NCBI GenBank assembly: GCA_945868725.1 | Contig: CAMBMU010000012.1 | Location: 1-49,191, forward strand | DNA length: 49,191 nt | Reading direction: 5' to 3' | Source of the DNA: Spirosoma fluviale | GTDB taxonomy: Bacteria > Bacteroidota > Bacteroidia > Cytophagales > Cyclobacteriaceae | In this document: positions 1 to 8,937 of the stretch, piece after piece | Numbering within the stretch: position 1 is the stretch's first letter | How the letters are laid out: each line of letters starts with the position of its first letter | Made by a program: the position numbers and the translations under genes | The notes under the pieces: generated by a model | The model's input: only the letters and a program-made list of their open reading frames with translations | Told to the model about the DNA's origin: nothing | Database searches by the model: none

Positions 1-575
1 GGCAAAACGCGCATCAGCTGCGCCTTGGTCTTCTGCTGATCATGAAAGACGACAACCGTTCCAGGAGCTGTTCTCGAAGTACATTCCCGAATCAAGATCT
101 CCAAAGACAAATCCGGATCAAAATCATAACTCAACAAATTCCACATCACTATTTTCTTGGCGGGGACCAGTCCCTTGGCTTGCCCTGGCTTCATCCAACC
201 ATAAGGCGGACGAAAAAACCGAGGGGTCTCCCCAATAGTGTCGGCAAGGATAGCATCGCAGCTTGCCACATCATCCAAATACGTCTGTGTGGATGTTTTC
301 CAGCCAGAAAGGTGATGGTAGGTATGGTTTCCTAGTTGATGTCCTGCTGCCACTACGGATTGGGCTAAGGCAGGATGCTTGCGCACATTATCTCCGACCA
401 TAAAAAAAGTGGCTTTCATCCCCCGTTTTACTAATTCATCCAGCACCCAATCCGTGATGCCTGGTACAGGCCCATCGTCAAAGGTGAGGGAGATTTTTCG
501 CTCCGATGCTGGCCCAGACCAAAGCCGATTGGAATAGAGAAAGGGAAGAAAAAAAGGAATTTGGTAAACTCTCAT
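1..575 (-). CDS. Polysaccharide deacetylase (NodB domain), 3' end outside window
   Basis: The protein reads from the ATG at 575 to the left edge without a stop, giving about 191 residues; the C-terminus is missing. It shows the carbohydrate esterase family 4 motifs in order: TFDDGP (about residue 31, with the two catalytic/metal Asp), HTYHH (about residue 85, metal-binding His pair), RPPYG (about residue 116) and a late VVFHD motif. Family members remove acetyl groups from peptidoglycan, chitin oligomers or other polysaccharides at the envelope. The N-terminus is hydrophobic but short, so a cleavable signal is uncertain. The start codon overlaps the stop of the SpoIIE phosphatase gene by 4 bases (ATGA), implying translational coupling. 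The family is certain; the substrate cannot be told. Confidence 0.93.
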   Translation of the reverse strand, partial: MRVYQIPFFLPFLYSNRLWSGPASERKISLTFDDGPVPGITDWVLDELVKRGMKATFFMVGDNVRKHPALAQSVVAAGHQLGNHTYHHLSGWKTSTQTYLDDVASCDAILADTIGETPRFFRPPYGWMKPGQAKGLVPAKKIVMWNLLSYDFDPDLSLEILIRECTSRTAPGTVVVFHDQQKTKAQLMRVL

Positions 576-1789
576 GGGCTCGAAAATCGAAGGCTCAAAA
601 GGGTTAAATCGTCATGAAAAGGTACTTTCTTGGAGAATTTATCCATCGCTGATCGAAATTCTAGATGAAATTGAGCGGGATCTCGATCCTTATTTTTCTC
701 AATAAATTCTTTCAATCGCTCCTCGCCAAACTCTTCTTCCTCCGGATTCATGGCTTCTGTCAAGCCATCCGTATAGAGGTGGATCGTAAAATCTCGCAAG
801 CCTTCTCGCATCCCTACTTCCAAAAAGGGAACAAATTCAAAAGCGCCCAAGATCGTGGTACCCGCCTCTAAAAACTCAATAGTACCTGTGGCAGCTCCAT
901 ACAAAACAGGTGGATTATGCCCTGCATTTACAAAGCGTAAGTTGCCAGAGGCAAACTCATATTCTCCAAGAAAAAAGGTTAAAAAGCGCTCCCCTTTGGT
1001 CAGATCAAATAGGGTAAAATTCAGTTGTTGAATCAAGGTTTCCAAGTCTGTATGACTTCGCAACAAGGTTCGAAGTGCGGCTTGAAAATTAGACATCAAC
1101 AGGGCTGCTGCCATTCCCTTTCCGGACACATCTGCGATGCAGAAGTACAATTTATCCTCCCCACTCGTAATCAAATCGTAATAGTCGCCTCCAACCTTGC
1201 TATGCGGAATATAGGTTACCTCGGCTTTCAAAAATTCAGTATTCGGTAAAACTGCTGGAAACAAAAGTTGCTGCACCTGCGAGGCAATCTCCATCTCTCT
1301 TTTGACTACTTCCTGTTCCAGCTGCCGTCTAGCAAAACGTTTATTCTCTAAAGCTACGACCAGAATATTGGCAAGGGCCTGGGTAAAATCCAAGTCCAAT
1401 TCGAGCTCCTTATTTTTTCGTTTCAAAAACAAAATTGCCAGCAGCTTCTCCTTATGGTATACAGGTAAGTAGGTTTCCAGCTCCCCAAAAGAATATCCTT
1501 CTTCGAGACGGATGGATAAGCTGCCGGTTTTTTTATTTTCTTCAACGGCATCGACTGAGAGCAGGGCAGGGGTTTTTGTTTTCACACCATGAGCGATGCG
1601 TTGCTCAAAGTCGCCTTCCTTAGCTACATACAAAATCAAAGAACGAATATCTAGGTGTACCAAACAGGTAAACTTGAAAATATTGATCAGCACCTCTTCG
1701 GATTGGTTTTCATTGATGGCCTGCGTGATTTCAAGCAAAGCCTTCAACTCCAATTCTTTCCGTTGGTATTTGTAACTATTGGATTGCAC
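572..1789 (-). CDS. GAF-SpoIIE protein phosphatase (RsbU-like)
   Basis: This 405-residue cytoplasmic protein has a GAF-like sensory region (about residues 20-160), a short charged linker helix, and a PP2C/SpoIIE Ser-Thr phosphatase domain (about 185-400). The phosphatase motifs are GGDYYD, DVSGKGMAAAL, NAGHNPP, LYTDGLTEA and HDDLTLL; their Asp residues bind the two catalytic metals. In other bacteria such proteins dephosphorylate anti-sigma-factor antagonists in partner-switching pathways. No anti-sigma factor or STAS antagonist is visible next to it, so its target is unknown. It lies 1 base after an 83-residue unknown gene and overlaps the deacetylase by 4 bases, so the three probably form an operon that ties a signalling output to cell-envelope modification. 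Confidence 0.93.
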   Translation of the reverse strand: MQSNSYKYQRKELELKALLEITQAINENQSEEVLINIFKFTCLVHLDIRSLILYVAKEGDFEQRIAHGVKTKTPALLSVDAVEENKKTGSLSIRLEEGYSFGELETYLPVYHKEKLLAILFLKRKNKELELDLDFTQALANILVVALENKRFARRQLEQEVVKREMEIASQVQQLLFPAVLPNTEFLKAEVTYIPHSKVGGDYYDLITSGEDKLYFCIADVSGKGMAAALLMSNFQAALRTLLRSHTDLETLIQQLNFTLFDLTKGERFLTFFLGEYEFASGNLRFVNAGHNPPVLYGAATGTIEFLEAGTTILGAFEFVPFLEVGMREGLRDFTIHLYTDGLTEAMNPEEEEFGEERLKEFIEKNKDRDPAQFHLEFRSAMDKFSKKVPFHDDLTLLSLRFSSP

Positions 1790-1790
1790 G

Positions 1791-2042
1791 TTAGATGGTG
1801 TTGTGGGCCATTAAACCCTTTTTTGAAGCTAAATACAACAGCTCTTTCCCTACCTCATGAAGGTTAATGGAGTCAAAGCACTCTCGGTCTGGTGTCGTAA
1901 AGCATTTGATCCAACCTTTGTCTAAAAGCAAAGTAAGGGTATTTAGGAGCTTGAAATCCTCCCAACCCAAGGCCTCTTGTAAGACTGAATAGGGTTGGAC
2001 AAAATACAATTCATCTAATAAATCAAATTCTTGGTCACTCAT
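1791..2042 (-). CDS. Conserved small protein of unknown function, 83 aa
   Basis: I do not recognise this family. The protein is soluble, acidic in its first half and predicted mostly helical, with a pattern (helices to about residue 45, then a turn and aromatic/cysteine-containing strands) that resembles a small winged-helix fold. That comparison is only an impression. Its stop codon is separated from the SpoIIE phosphatase start by a single base, and it is the first gene of the run, so co-translation with the phosphatase is likely. A role as a partner or regulator of the phosphatase is inferred from position only. The ATG at 2042 follows an AT-rich leader that holds a small inverted repeat (ATTCCT...AGGAAT, 2057-2075). 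Confidence 0.7.
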   Translation of the reverse strand: MSDQEFDLLDELYFVQPYSVLQEALGWEDFKLLNTLTLLLDKGWIKCFTTPDRECFDSINLHEVGKELLYLASKKGLMAHNTI

Positions 2043-2187
2043 AAGTACTCGGCTAATTCCTAAAAATAAGGAATCTTATTGGAAACTTGGTTAGCCCGGA
2101 AGGGCTTGAACTACTTCACAAACGGAAGGCCTCCAGTCGAATGTAGCTCGCGCATGATTTTCAGGGTATTTCCCTTAACTTGGTTTC

Positions 2188-2763
2188 GTGAAAGCCCCTG
2201 ACAAAAAACTACCTGAAGAAAAGATCATTTTAGGAATTGATCCTGGAACTAATGTGATGGGCTATGGCTTGATTTTGACCGAAGGCAAGAAATACAAGAT
2301 CCTCCAATATGGGGTCATTCACCTCAAAAAATATGAGACGCACGAATTGAAGCTCAAGAAAATCTTTGAGCGCATTTCAGGCATTTTGGATGAGTTTGCT
2401 CCTGATTCTGTAGCCCTGGAGGCCCCGTTCTTTGGAGTCAATGTACAATCCATGCTCAAACTAGGCCGCGCTCAGGGGGTGGCGATGGCAGCTGCACTCT
2501 CGAAAGAGATTCCCATTACCGAATATTCTCCCAAAAAAGTAAAGCAGTCCGTTACCGGCAATGGGAACGCCTCCAAAGAGCAGGTTGCTGCGATGCTTCA
2601 AACCTTACTAGGCATTGAAGAACTCCCCAAACTGTTGGATGCAACAGATGCGCTGGCAGTAGCGCTATGCCACCACTTTCATGAAGGACGAATGCAAACG
2701 CGGGGAAGAAATGAGGGATGGAAATCCTTTATTCAAGACAATCCAGATCGATTGAAAAAATAA
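2188..2763 (+). CDS. ruvC: Crossover junction endodeoxyribonuclease RuvC
   Basis: RuvC is the Holliday-junction resolvase that cuts symmetric strands at junctions loaded by RuvAB. The 191-residue protein is of usual length or slightly longer than the E. coli enzyme. Catalytic acids are visible in the expected places: Asp in GIDPGTNVMGYG (about residue 18), Glu in VALEAPFFG (about 80) and the paired acids in DATDALAVALCHH (about 152-155). The reading frame has no ATG before the first catalytic Asp, so the GTG at 2188 is the most likely start. The gene stands alone and ends at a hairpin terminator (2765-2796) that reaches into the 3' end of the convergent barrel gene. Confidence 0.96.
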   Translation: MKAPDKKLPEEKIILGIDPGTNVMGYGLILTEGKKYKILQYGVIHLKKYETHELKLKKIFERISGILDEFAPDSVALEAPFFGVNVQSMLKLGRAQGVAMAAALSKEIPITEYSPKKVKQSVTGNGNASKEQVAAMLQTLLGIEELPKLLDATDALAVALCHHFHEGRMQTRGRNEGWKSFIQDNPDRLKK

Positions 2764-2764
2764 A

Positions 2765-2796
2765 CAGGAGCTATTGTTGCTCCTGCTCCGTTTTTT
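2765..2796 (+). terminator. Rho-independent terminator of ruvC
   Basis: A perfect 7-bp stem CAGGAGC/GCTCCTG with a 7-base loop starts 1 base after the ruvC stop and is followed, 5 bases later, by a run of six T. The hairpin overlaps the last codons of the convergent outer-membrane protein gene, so the same DNA is both terminator and coding. Confidence 0.65.
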
Positions 2797-3376
2797 CTTT
2801 CGCTGCTTTCGAAGGAAGCGTATACCCTATTGAGAGTTTCAATACGGAGTTATTTACGTCAGCTTGAAAGTATTTGAAAGGTGCAATCCCAAAATCATAG
2901 CTTGCTTGAAGATTAAGTTCAGCGGTCAATTGATATCCTACGCCTAAAACACCGCCAATTTCATAGCCTCCTACAGGGGCGGTATCGGTGATTTTCTCAG
3001 TTCCTTTGGTATACGTTCTTGCCAGTAGAAATCCTACCTGAGGACCCATAAATACATTGAAGTCAGCATTCACAGCATATCGAGCCAAGACAGGAATATC
3101 GACATAACTCAAACTTTCTTGGAATTCTTGAGTGGTACCAAGTGGTACGGTTTTAAATCCTTTGCCTGAGTAAAATATACCCGGCTCTACAGTTAACTTT
3201 TCGTTTGCCTGAATGCCATAATAGGCTCCAAGGTGAGGTCGAATAATTGAAGAAAAAGCGCGCATACTTCCTCCATTGGAGAAGTTGGAGGAACCAAGAC
3301 CTGCACGCACTCCAATTTGAGCTTGAGCAGCGGCGGCGAAAATTAAAAATGCAAATAGCAAAAGACCTTTTTTCAT
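2771..3376 (-). CDS. Outer-membrane beta-barrel protein (porin/PorT-like family)
   Basis: The 201-residue protein begins with a clear Sec signal peptide (Lys-Lys, a hydrophobic stretch, cleavage near AQA at residue 20), followed by GVRAGLGSSNFS and alternating hydrophobic/aromatic strands ending in KLSIGYTLPS. This is the pattern of the small 8-strand barrels common in Bacteroidota (OMP_b-brl/PorT family). The extreme C-terminus is a charged, Gln-rich tail (EKTEQEQQ), which is unusual because barrels normally end in an aromatic residue. It is monocistronic and divergent from the beta-helix lipoprotein gene across 254 bases. Function is unknown beyond the family. A second barrel of similar length lies at 45890-46489. 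Confidence 0.85.
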   Translation of the reverse strand: MKKGLLLFAFLIFAAAAQAQIGVRAGLGSSNFSNGGSMRAFSSIIRPHLGAYYGIQANEKLTVEPGIFYSGKGFKTVPLGTTQEFQESLSYVDIPVLARYAVNADFNVFMGPQVGFLLARTYTKGTEKITDTAPVGGYEIGGVLGVGYQLTAELNLQASYDFGIAPFKYFQADVNNSVLKLSIGYTLPSKAAKEKTEQEQQ

Positions 3377-3633
3377 AACAGGGGTGATTATTGTTTGTTA
3401 AAACTAAAACAAGAAATGTGAAATTCTAGCTGGAGACGGATTTTTATTCTGTAAAGCTTAAGGCAATATCACTTTAAATTTACTTCCCGAGAAATCACCT
3501 AAATATCTTGTATTTGGATTCCCTCCCAATTTTTCCCAAATTTAATTCGTTAATAAGAACCCAAACTAACCTTGTTTAGTCCTAAGATACTTGGCTTAGT
3601 GAAAAGGAATTTTACTACAGTCAAAAATTAGTG

Positions 3634-4974
3634 ATGGCTAAGCGAATTCACCACTCACTCGAAATGATTCGATCCCTCCTACTCTTTTCTATTTGTCTCC
3701 TGCTATTCAGCTGTGGTACACAATCTGATGAACAGACATTTGACAGTTCCAACTTGCGTCGCGCCACTCCTGAAGAAGTAGACGCTTTGGTGGAAGCCTT
3801 TATTCTCGCAGAAGATTCGAGCACCATCCGTATTCCAGAGGGATTTTACGAACTCAAAACTCAACTTATTCTGGACAACAAAACCGCTATTCGCATCCAA
3901 GGAGATGGAATGGACAAGACAGTGCTCTCCTTTCGAAACCTAAAATCTGGAGGAGAAGGTGTGAAAATCGTAGGCAAGGACATTACCATTGAAAACTTAA
4001 GCATCGAGGATGCTCCTGGGGATGGCATCAAAGCACAGCATACGGATGGCATCACCTTTCGAAAGATCAATGTCACCTGGACCAACGGAGATAAATCTAA
4101 AAATGGTACCTATGCCATCTATCCTGTGCAATGCAAAAATGTACTGATCGATGAATGCATCGCCTCACACTCCAAAGATGCAGGGATTTACGTAGGGCAA
4201 TCCGAAGATATTGTTGTCAAAAACTCACTAGCCTTCGGCAATGTGGCAGGCATTGAAATTGAAAACTGCGATCGTGCCGAAGTCTATGGAAATACGGCTA
4301 GAGACAATGCAGGAGGAATTCTGGTATTTAACCTACCCGGTCTCCCCAAGGGAGATGGAAGAAAAACCCGCATTTACGACAACGATATCATTGACAACAA
4401 TCACGAGAATTTTGCAACTTCCATTAGCGATGGGCCAAATGGCAATACCGTAACCATGATTCCTCCAGGATCAGGAATCGTGCTCTTGGCTGCCAAAGAG
4501 GTGGAAATCTTTAATAACCGAATCCTACGAAACAAAACCTATGGTGTGGCTATCGCTAGCTACCAAGTCACTGGCTTCCCTGCCGAGGCTCCCAACTGGT
4601 CTCCCTACACCACTGACATCTCCCTGCACGACAACGAGTACGATCGGGGATCCTGGTTTAGCCTACCTGACCTCACCCGGGAATTGGGACAGTTGGTCAG
4701 CATATACAATGCCCATGGCTGGCTTAAAACCCAAGACATCATCTACGATGGAATTTGGGATGAGTCCCTTGCCACCTCCATTGACTCCAATCCCATGCGC
4801 ATTTGCATCCAAGAGCCCAGCATCAAGGACCTACGTTTTACCCGCTTTTACCTCATGGAAGGCGAGGACAATATCGACGCATTTGAAGACTATGCTACCT
4901 TTCAGAGTTGCAAGCCTTCCCCTGTAGGGCTAGGGCTAAGCTCCTTGCCTGTTCTTCATTCAACAACGCGGTGA
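3634..4974 (+). CDS. Parallel beta-helix repeat lipoprotein (partner of diheme cytochrome)
   Basis: The 446-residue protein has a lipoprotein signal (hydrophobic segment ending LLLFSC|G) and then a right-handed parallel beta-helix region, with repeated short strands such as ITIENLSIEDAPGDGI, VLIDECIASHSKDAGI and VEIFNNRILRNKTYGV (about residues 75-310), as in pectate-lyase-like and NosD-like folds. The conserved gene pair of this family with an SO2930-type diheme cytochrome c lipoprotein is known from other genomes (the TIGR03805/TIGR03806 pair), though the reaction is not. The cytochrome starts 2 bases after this stop. The ORF can open at GTG 3631, ATG 3634 or ATG 3664; the last gives the shortest typical lipoprotein signal. 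The substrate is probably a polysaccharide or other polymer, but this is inference. Confidence 0.85.
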   Translation: MAKRIHHSLEMIRSLLLFSICLLLFSCGTQSDEQTFDSSNLRRATPEEVDALVEAFILAEDSSTIRIPEGFYELKTQLILDNKTAIRIQGDGMDKTVLSFRNLKSGGEGVKIVGKDITIENLSIEDAPGDGIKAQHTDGITFRKINVTWTNGDKSKNGTYAIYPVQCKNVLIDECIASHSKDAGIYVGQSEDIVVKNSLAFGNVAGIEIENCDRAEVYGNTARDNAGGILVFNLPGLPKGDGRKTRIYDNDIIDNNHENFATSISDGPNGNTVTMIPPGSGIVLLAAKEVEIFNNRILRNKTYGVAIASYQVTGFPAEAPNWSPYTTDISLHDNEYDRGSWFSLPDLTRELGQLVSIYNAHGWLKTQDIIYDGIWDESLATSIDSNPMRICIQEPSIKDLRFTRFYLMEGEDNIDAFEDYATFQSCKPSPVGLGLSSLPVLHSTTR

Positions 4975-4976
4975 TC

Positions 4977-6080
4977 ATGGCAGCCACCTCTCCCAATTTA
5001 TCAAAATGGGCAATTGCAAGCCTTTTTCTTTCCCTGCTCTGGTCCTGCCAACCAGCTCTGAAAGAGGAAATGCAAGCAACTGTAGCGGAAGAAATTTTGG
5101 CTCCTGAAGAAGCTTCAGGCAAGTTTCCCTACCGAAGACTATCCACCTATGGTTTTTTTGAAGGAGAACTCGCTGGGTTAACACCCAGCGAATCGATAAT
5201 TCCTTACCAACCTGCCTCCTCCTTGTTTACAGACTATGCCCTCAAGAGTCGATTTGCTTACTTACCCGAAGGAGAGAAAGCCATTCTAGCCGGAGAAGAA
5301 CTGAATTTGCCGCTGGGAACAATCTTGATCAAGAACTTCTACTATCCTGCTGATTTCCGAAATCCGGAGGGAGAGCGTAGAATCATCGAAACCCGTCTCA
5401 TGATCCACGAGGCAAGCGGCTGGCAAGCCTATCCCTACCTCTGGAATGAGAGCCAAACCGATGCAGTATTGAAGGTCGTCGGATCAGAGGTAGCTGTTAA
5501 GTATGTCGACAGCCAAGGTGAGGAGCAACTCATCAATTACTTGGTCCCCAACAAAAATCAATGCAAGAGCTGCCACAACAAAAATGAATCCTTAGCGCCC
5601 TTGGGCGTACAAACCAGGCACCTCAACCACGATATTACCTTTGAAGAAGGATCTGAAAATCAATTGGCACATTGGATGAAGCTTGGAAAGCTAGAAGGTT
5701 TTTTGGGCAAAGTAGCACATCCTTCCCTGGTCAACTATGAGGATCAAAGCCAAGCGCTCAACGACCGAGCCATGGCTTACCTAGACATCAACTGCTCCCA
5801 TTGCCATCGCGCTGAAGGCCCTGCCAGTACTTCGGGACTTTTTCTTACCTATGGCCAGAAAGACCCCTTGAAGCTTGGAGTATTCAAAACCCCAGTTGCG
5901 GCAGGCAAGGGATCTGGTAAACACACCTACGACATCGTGCCTGGTCAGGCGGATGCTTCTATTCTGCTGCATCGTATGAATTCTACCGAAATGGGAGTAG
6001 CCATGCCAGAGATCGGGCGAACCAGCATCCATGCCGAAGGAGTAGCTCTAATTCGAGAATGGATCAATCAGATGAAGTAA
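4977..6080 (+). CDS. SO2930-family diheme c-type cytochrome lipoprotein
   Basis: Starting at ATG 4977 (2 bases after the upstream stop) the protein has 367 residues and a lipoprotein signal ending LLWSC|Q. The frame is also open upstream to 4908, but that would put 23 extra residues before the signal and overlap the beta-helix gene, so 4977 is preferred. Two haem-attachment motifs are present: CKSCH (about residue 195) and CSHCH (about 270). Candidate distal Met ligands lie in HRMNSTEMGVAMPEIG near the C-terminus. It is anchored in a membrane with haems in the periplasm and should transfer electrons, perhaps from a reaction carried out by the beta-helix partner. A strong bidirectional terminator follows. 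Confidence 0.9.
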   Translation: MAATSPNLSKWAIASLFLSLLWSCQPALKEEMQATVAEEILAPEEASGKFPYRRLSTYGFFEGELAGLTPSESIIPYQPASSLFTDYALKSRFAYLPEGEKAILAGEELNLPLGTILIKNFYYPADFRNPEGERRIIETRLMIHEASGWQAYPYLWNESQTDAVLKVVGSEVAVKYVDSQGEEQLINYLVPNKNQCKSCHNKNESLAPLGVQTRHLNHDITFEEGSENQLAHWMKLGKLEGFLGKVAHPSLVNYEDQSQALNDRAMAYLDINCSHCHRAEGPASTSGLFLTYGQKDPLKLGVFKTPVAAGKGSGKHTYDIVPGQADASILLHRMNSTEMGVAMPEIGRTSIHAEGVALIREWINQMK

Positions 6081-6090
6081 GAATAGAAAA

Positions 6091-6132
6091 CAAACGAAAA
6101 AGGGTCAGATAAATCTGACCCTTTTTCGTTTG
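6091..6132. terminator. Bidirectional terminator between cytochrome gene and sdhB
   Basis: A perfect 20-bp inverted repeat with a 2-base centre: AAAAAGGGTCAGAT and its complement, ending in A-tracts on one strand and T-tracts on the other. It lies 10 bases after the cytochrome stop and 14 bases beyond the sdhB stop, so it can end transcription from both sides. Confidence 0.9.
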
Positions 6133-6146
6133 CAATGCTTCTGATC

Positions 6147-6896
6147 TTACATGTTATCGCTGCTCACCACAGCAGAGAAATACTCCCGATTCATGCGTGC
6201 AATGTTAGTGATAGAGATGCCTTTTGGACATTCTGCTTCGCAGGCACCTGTGTTGGTACAAGCCCCAAAACCTTCTTCATCCATCTGAGCTACCATATTT
6301 TCTGCTCTGCTTTTGCGTTCTACTTGTCCCTGAGGCAATAAAGCCAGCTGGGAGATTTTGGCGGAGGTGAATAGCATGGCAGAGGCATTTTTACAAGCAG
6401 CTACACATGCCCCACAACCGATGCATTGTGCTGCATCCATGGCCAGATCCGCTATTGTCTTGGAAATAGGGATTTCGTTGGCATCAGGTACCCCGCCTGT
6501 ATTGATCGATACGTAGCCCCCTGCTTGGATGATTCGATCAAATGCAGATCTATTGACAACTAGGTCTTTTAAAACGGGAAAAGCCTTGGCTCTCCAGGGC
6601 TCAATGGTGATGGTCTCTCCATCGGAGAAGGAGCGCATGTGCAACTGGCAGGTAGTGGTCTGTAGCGGTCCATGAGGCTTGCCATTGATGTAAAGGGAAC
6701 ACATTCCACAGATTCCTTCTCTGCAGTCGTGATCAAAGTGGACTGGATCCTCACCTCTTTCAGTAAGTTGATCGTTTAGTACGTCCAACATTTCCAAGAA
6801 AGACATGTCTTTGGAAACATGATCTGCCACATAGGTAACAAATCCTCCTTTGTCCGATGTATTTTTCTGTCTCCAGATTTTTAAAGTCAATTTCAT
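6147..6896 (-). CDS. sdhB: Succinate dehydrogenase/fumarate reductase iron-sulfur subunit
   Basis: The 249-residue subunit passes electrons from the flavin of SdhA to quinone at SdhC. All three clusters are visible: the [2Fe-2S] set CREGICGMC plus a Cys 12 residues on (about residues 59-79), the [4Fe-4S] set [11 protein letters not shown] (about 153-163), and a later [3Fe-4S] region [14 protein letters not shown] (about 212-225). It is the last gene of sdhCAB, 96 bases after sdhA. That gap is longer than usual within this operon, but no promoter or terminator is obvious in it. The CAB order and the single large SdhC match the B-type complex typical of Bacteroidota. Confidence 0.96.
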   Translation of the reverse strand: MKLTLKIWRQKNTSDKGGFVTYVADHVSKDMSFLEMLDVLNDQLTERGEDPVHFDHDCREGICGMCSLYINGKPHGPLQTTTCQLHMRSFSDGETITIEPWRAKAFPVLKDLVVNRSAFDRIIQAGGYVSINTGGVPDANEIPISKTIADLAMDAAQCIGCGACVAACKNASAMLFTSAKISQLALLPQGQVERKSRAENMVAQMDEEGFGACTNTGACEAECPKGISITNIARMNREYFSAVVSSDNM

Positions 6897-6992
6897 CTGT
6901 CTACGCTAGTTTTATTTAAAGTCAAGAACTCTCTCTTTTCTGACATAATGGGAAGAAAATGCCAAAGTCTTCTTGAACTGATTGCCTATAAA

Positions 6993-8927
6993 TTATTTAT
7001 AAGAACGCTGAGTAAGTTTGACATTTTCGAAGACCAGCTCCTCTTTGACAAGTTCCTCCTCTTGGCCCTCTCCTAGGTATTTCCAGGCGGCCACATAGGC
7101 ATAATTTTCGTCGTCACGAAGGGCTTCTCCATCTGGAGTTTGGTATTCTTCTCTGAAGTGTCCTCCACAGGATTCGTTTCTGTTGAGTGCATCGTCCACC
7201 ATCAGTTCTCCCAGTTCCAAGAAATCCGCCACACGGTTGGCCTTCTCTAATGTTTGGTTGAGTTCTTCATTAGTCCCCATTAGCTTAACATTGGACCAAA
7301 ACTCTTTTTTCAGGGCTTGGATTTCAGCCTTAGCACCTTTAAGTCCTTCAGTAGTTCGGGCCATTCCACACTCATTCCACATGATTTTACCCAATCGCTT
7401 GTGGAAATAATCTACTGGCTTCGTTCCATTGATATTCAAGAGGGTGTTGATTCGACTTTGTACTTCCTCTTTTACTTTAGCAAATTCAGGATGCGTGTCG
7501 TCTACCTGCTTCGGAGCAAGCTGCGCTAAATAATCCCCTACGGTGTAAGGGACCACGAAGTATCCATCTGCTAGGCCCTGCATCAAAGCAGAAGCACCGA
7601 GTCGGTTGGCACCGTGCTCGGAGAAGTTGGCCTCTCCAAGTGCATACAAACCGGGAACAGTGGTCATCAAATTGTAATCCACCCAAAGACCACCCATCGT
7701 GTAGTGAACCGCAGGATAGATCATCATCGGCATATCGTAAGGGTCCTCTCCAGTGATCTGCTTGTACATCTCAAAGAGGTTGCCATACTTCTGTTCGATG
7801 ATTTTTCGTGTATCGCGATTGATGGCATCACGGAAGTCCAAGTATACCGCTTCACCGGTTTCGTTTACCCCACGGCCCTCGTCGCAGACATACTTCGCAT
7901 TTCGAGATGCCACGTCCCGAGGTACTAAATTACCGAAGGAAGGGTATTTTCTTTCCAAGAAATAATCTCGGTCTTCCTCTTTGATATCGTTCGCTTTGAT
8001 CTGGCCTTTTCTAAGTTTCTCTGCAATCTCTTGCGTAGCTGGAACCCACACTCTACCGTCATTACGCAGGGATTCAGACATCAAGGTCAGCTTCGACTGG
8101 TGGTCTCCAGAAACTGGAATACAGGTAGGGTGAATCTGCGTAAAGCAAGGATTTGCAAAAAATGCCCCACGCTTGTGTGCTCTCCAAGCTGCAGTCACAT
8201 TGGAACCCATCGCATTGGTAGATAGGAAAAACACATTGCCGTAGCCTCCTGTACATAGAAGAACAGCATGTGCTGCGTGCGTTTCAATAGCTCCGGTAAT
8301 TAGGTTACGTGTCACAATGCCTTTTGCATGTCCATCGATTACGACCACATCCATCATTTCGGTGCGGGGAAATAATTTCACCTTGCCATTCGCTACCTGA
8401 CGGCTCAAGGCCGAATAGGCACCCAGCAACAATTGCTGACCTGTTTGACCACGAGCATAGAAAGTACGGGATACCTGGGCTCCTCCAAAGGAACGGTTGG
8501 CCAGCAGTCCTCCATATTCACGAGCGAAGGGAACTCCTTGCGCCACGCACTGGTCAATAATTTTAACGGATACCTCTGCAAGACGGTAGACATTCCCCTC
8601 ACGAGCACGGTAGTCTCCACCCTTGATGGTATCGTAGAAAAGTCTGTAGATCGAATCCCCATCGTTCTGGTAGTTTTTTGCTGCATTGATCCCCCCTTGC
8701 GCCGCAATGGAGTGCGCTCTTCTGGGGCTATCTTGGAAGCAAAAAGCCTTCACATTGTATCCGAGCTCCGCGAGGGAAGCTGCTGCGGATGCACCTGCCA
8801 AACCAGTACCTACGACAATCACATCGTATTTACGCTTGTTGGCTGGATTGACCAGTTTGCTTGAAAACTTGTGCTTAGTCCATTTTTCTGCCAAAGGACC
8901 AGCAGGTATTTTGGAATCTAGTATCAT
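6993..8927 (-). CDS. sdhA: Succinate dehydrogenase/fumarate reductase flavoprotein subunit
   Basis: At 644 residues this is the usual length for the Bacteroidota enzyme. The N-terminal FAD-binding fold is [19 protein letters not shown] (about residue 38). [12 protein letters not shown] (about 71) carries the His that binds FAD covalently. The dicarboxylate site appears in [21 protein letters not shown], and the second FAD motif is [18 protein letters not shown]. It oxidises succinate to fumarate in the TCA cycle at the inner face of the membrane, or runs in reverse under low oxygen. It starts 10 bases after the sdhC stop, so the genes are translated from one message. Confidence 0.97.
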   Translation of the reverse strand: MILDSKIPAGPLAEKWTKHKFSSKLVNPANKRKYDVIVVGTGLAGASAAASLAELGYNVKAFCFQDSPRRAHSIAAQGGINAAKNYQNDGDSIYRLFYDTIKGGDYRAREGNVYRLAEVSVKIIDQCVAQGVPFAREYGGLLANRSFGGAQVSRTFYARGQTGQQLLLGAYSALSRQVANGKVKLFPRTEMMDVVVIDGHAKGIVTRNLITGAIETHAAHAVLLCTGGYGNVFFLSTNAMGSNVTAAWRAHKRGAFFANPCFTQIHPTCIPVSGDHQSKLTLMSESLRNDGRVWVPATQEIAEKLRKGQIKANDIKEEDRDYFLERKYPSFGNLVPRDVASRNAKYVCDEGRGVNETGEAVYLDFRDAINRDTRKIIEQKYGNLFEMYKQITGEDPYDMPMMIYPAVHYTMGGLWVDYNLMTTVPGLYALGEANFSEHGANRLGASALMQGLADGYFVVPYTVGDYLAQLAPKQVDDTHPEFAKVKEEVQSRINTLLNINGTKPVDYFHKRLGKIMWNECGMARTTEGLKGAKAEIQALKKEFWSNVKLMGTNEELNQTLEKANRVADFLELGELMVDDALNRNESCGGHFREEYQTPDGEALRDDENYAYVAAWKYLGEGQEEELVKEELVFENVKLTQRSYK

Positions 8928-8937
8928 AGGGTACTAT

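Noticed and set aside
42-335. 97-residue plus-strand ORF at the left edge
   Set aside because: It lies antisense to the polysaccharide deacetylase, which has clear NodB motifs on the minus strand. The ORF has no recognisable features.
2057-2075. ATTCCT...AGGAAT hairpin upstream of the 83-residue gene considered as a regulatory element
   Set aside because: The stem is only six base pairs and AT-rich, and there is no matching site elsewhere in the window.
6897-6992. 96-base gap between sdhA and sdhB considered as a hidden gene or separate promoter
   Set aside because: No start/stop pair with plausible coding sequence and no TAnnTTTG box on the minus strand was found. The operon order explains it.
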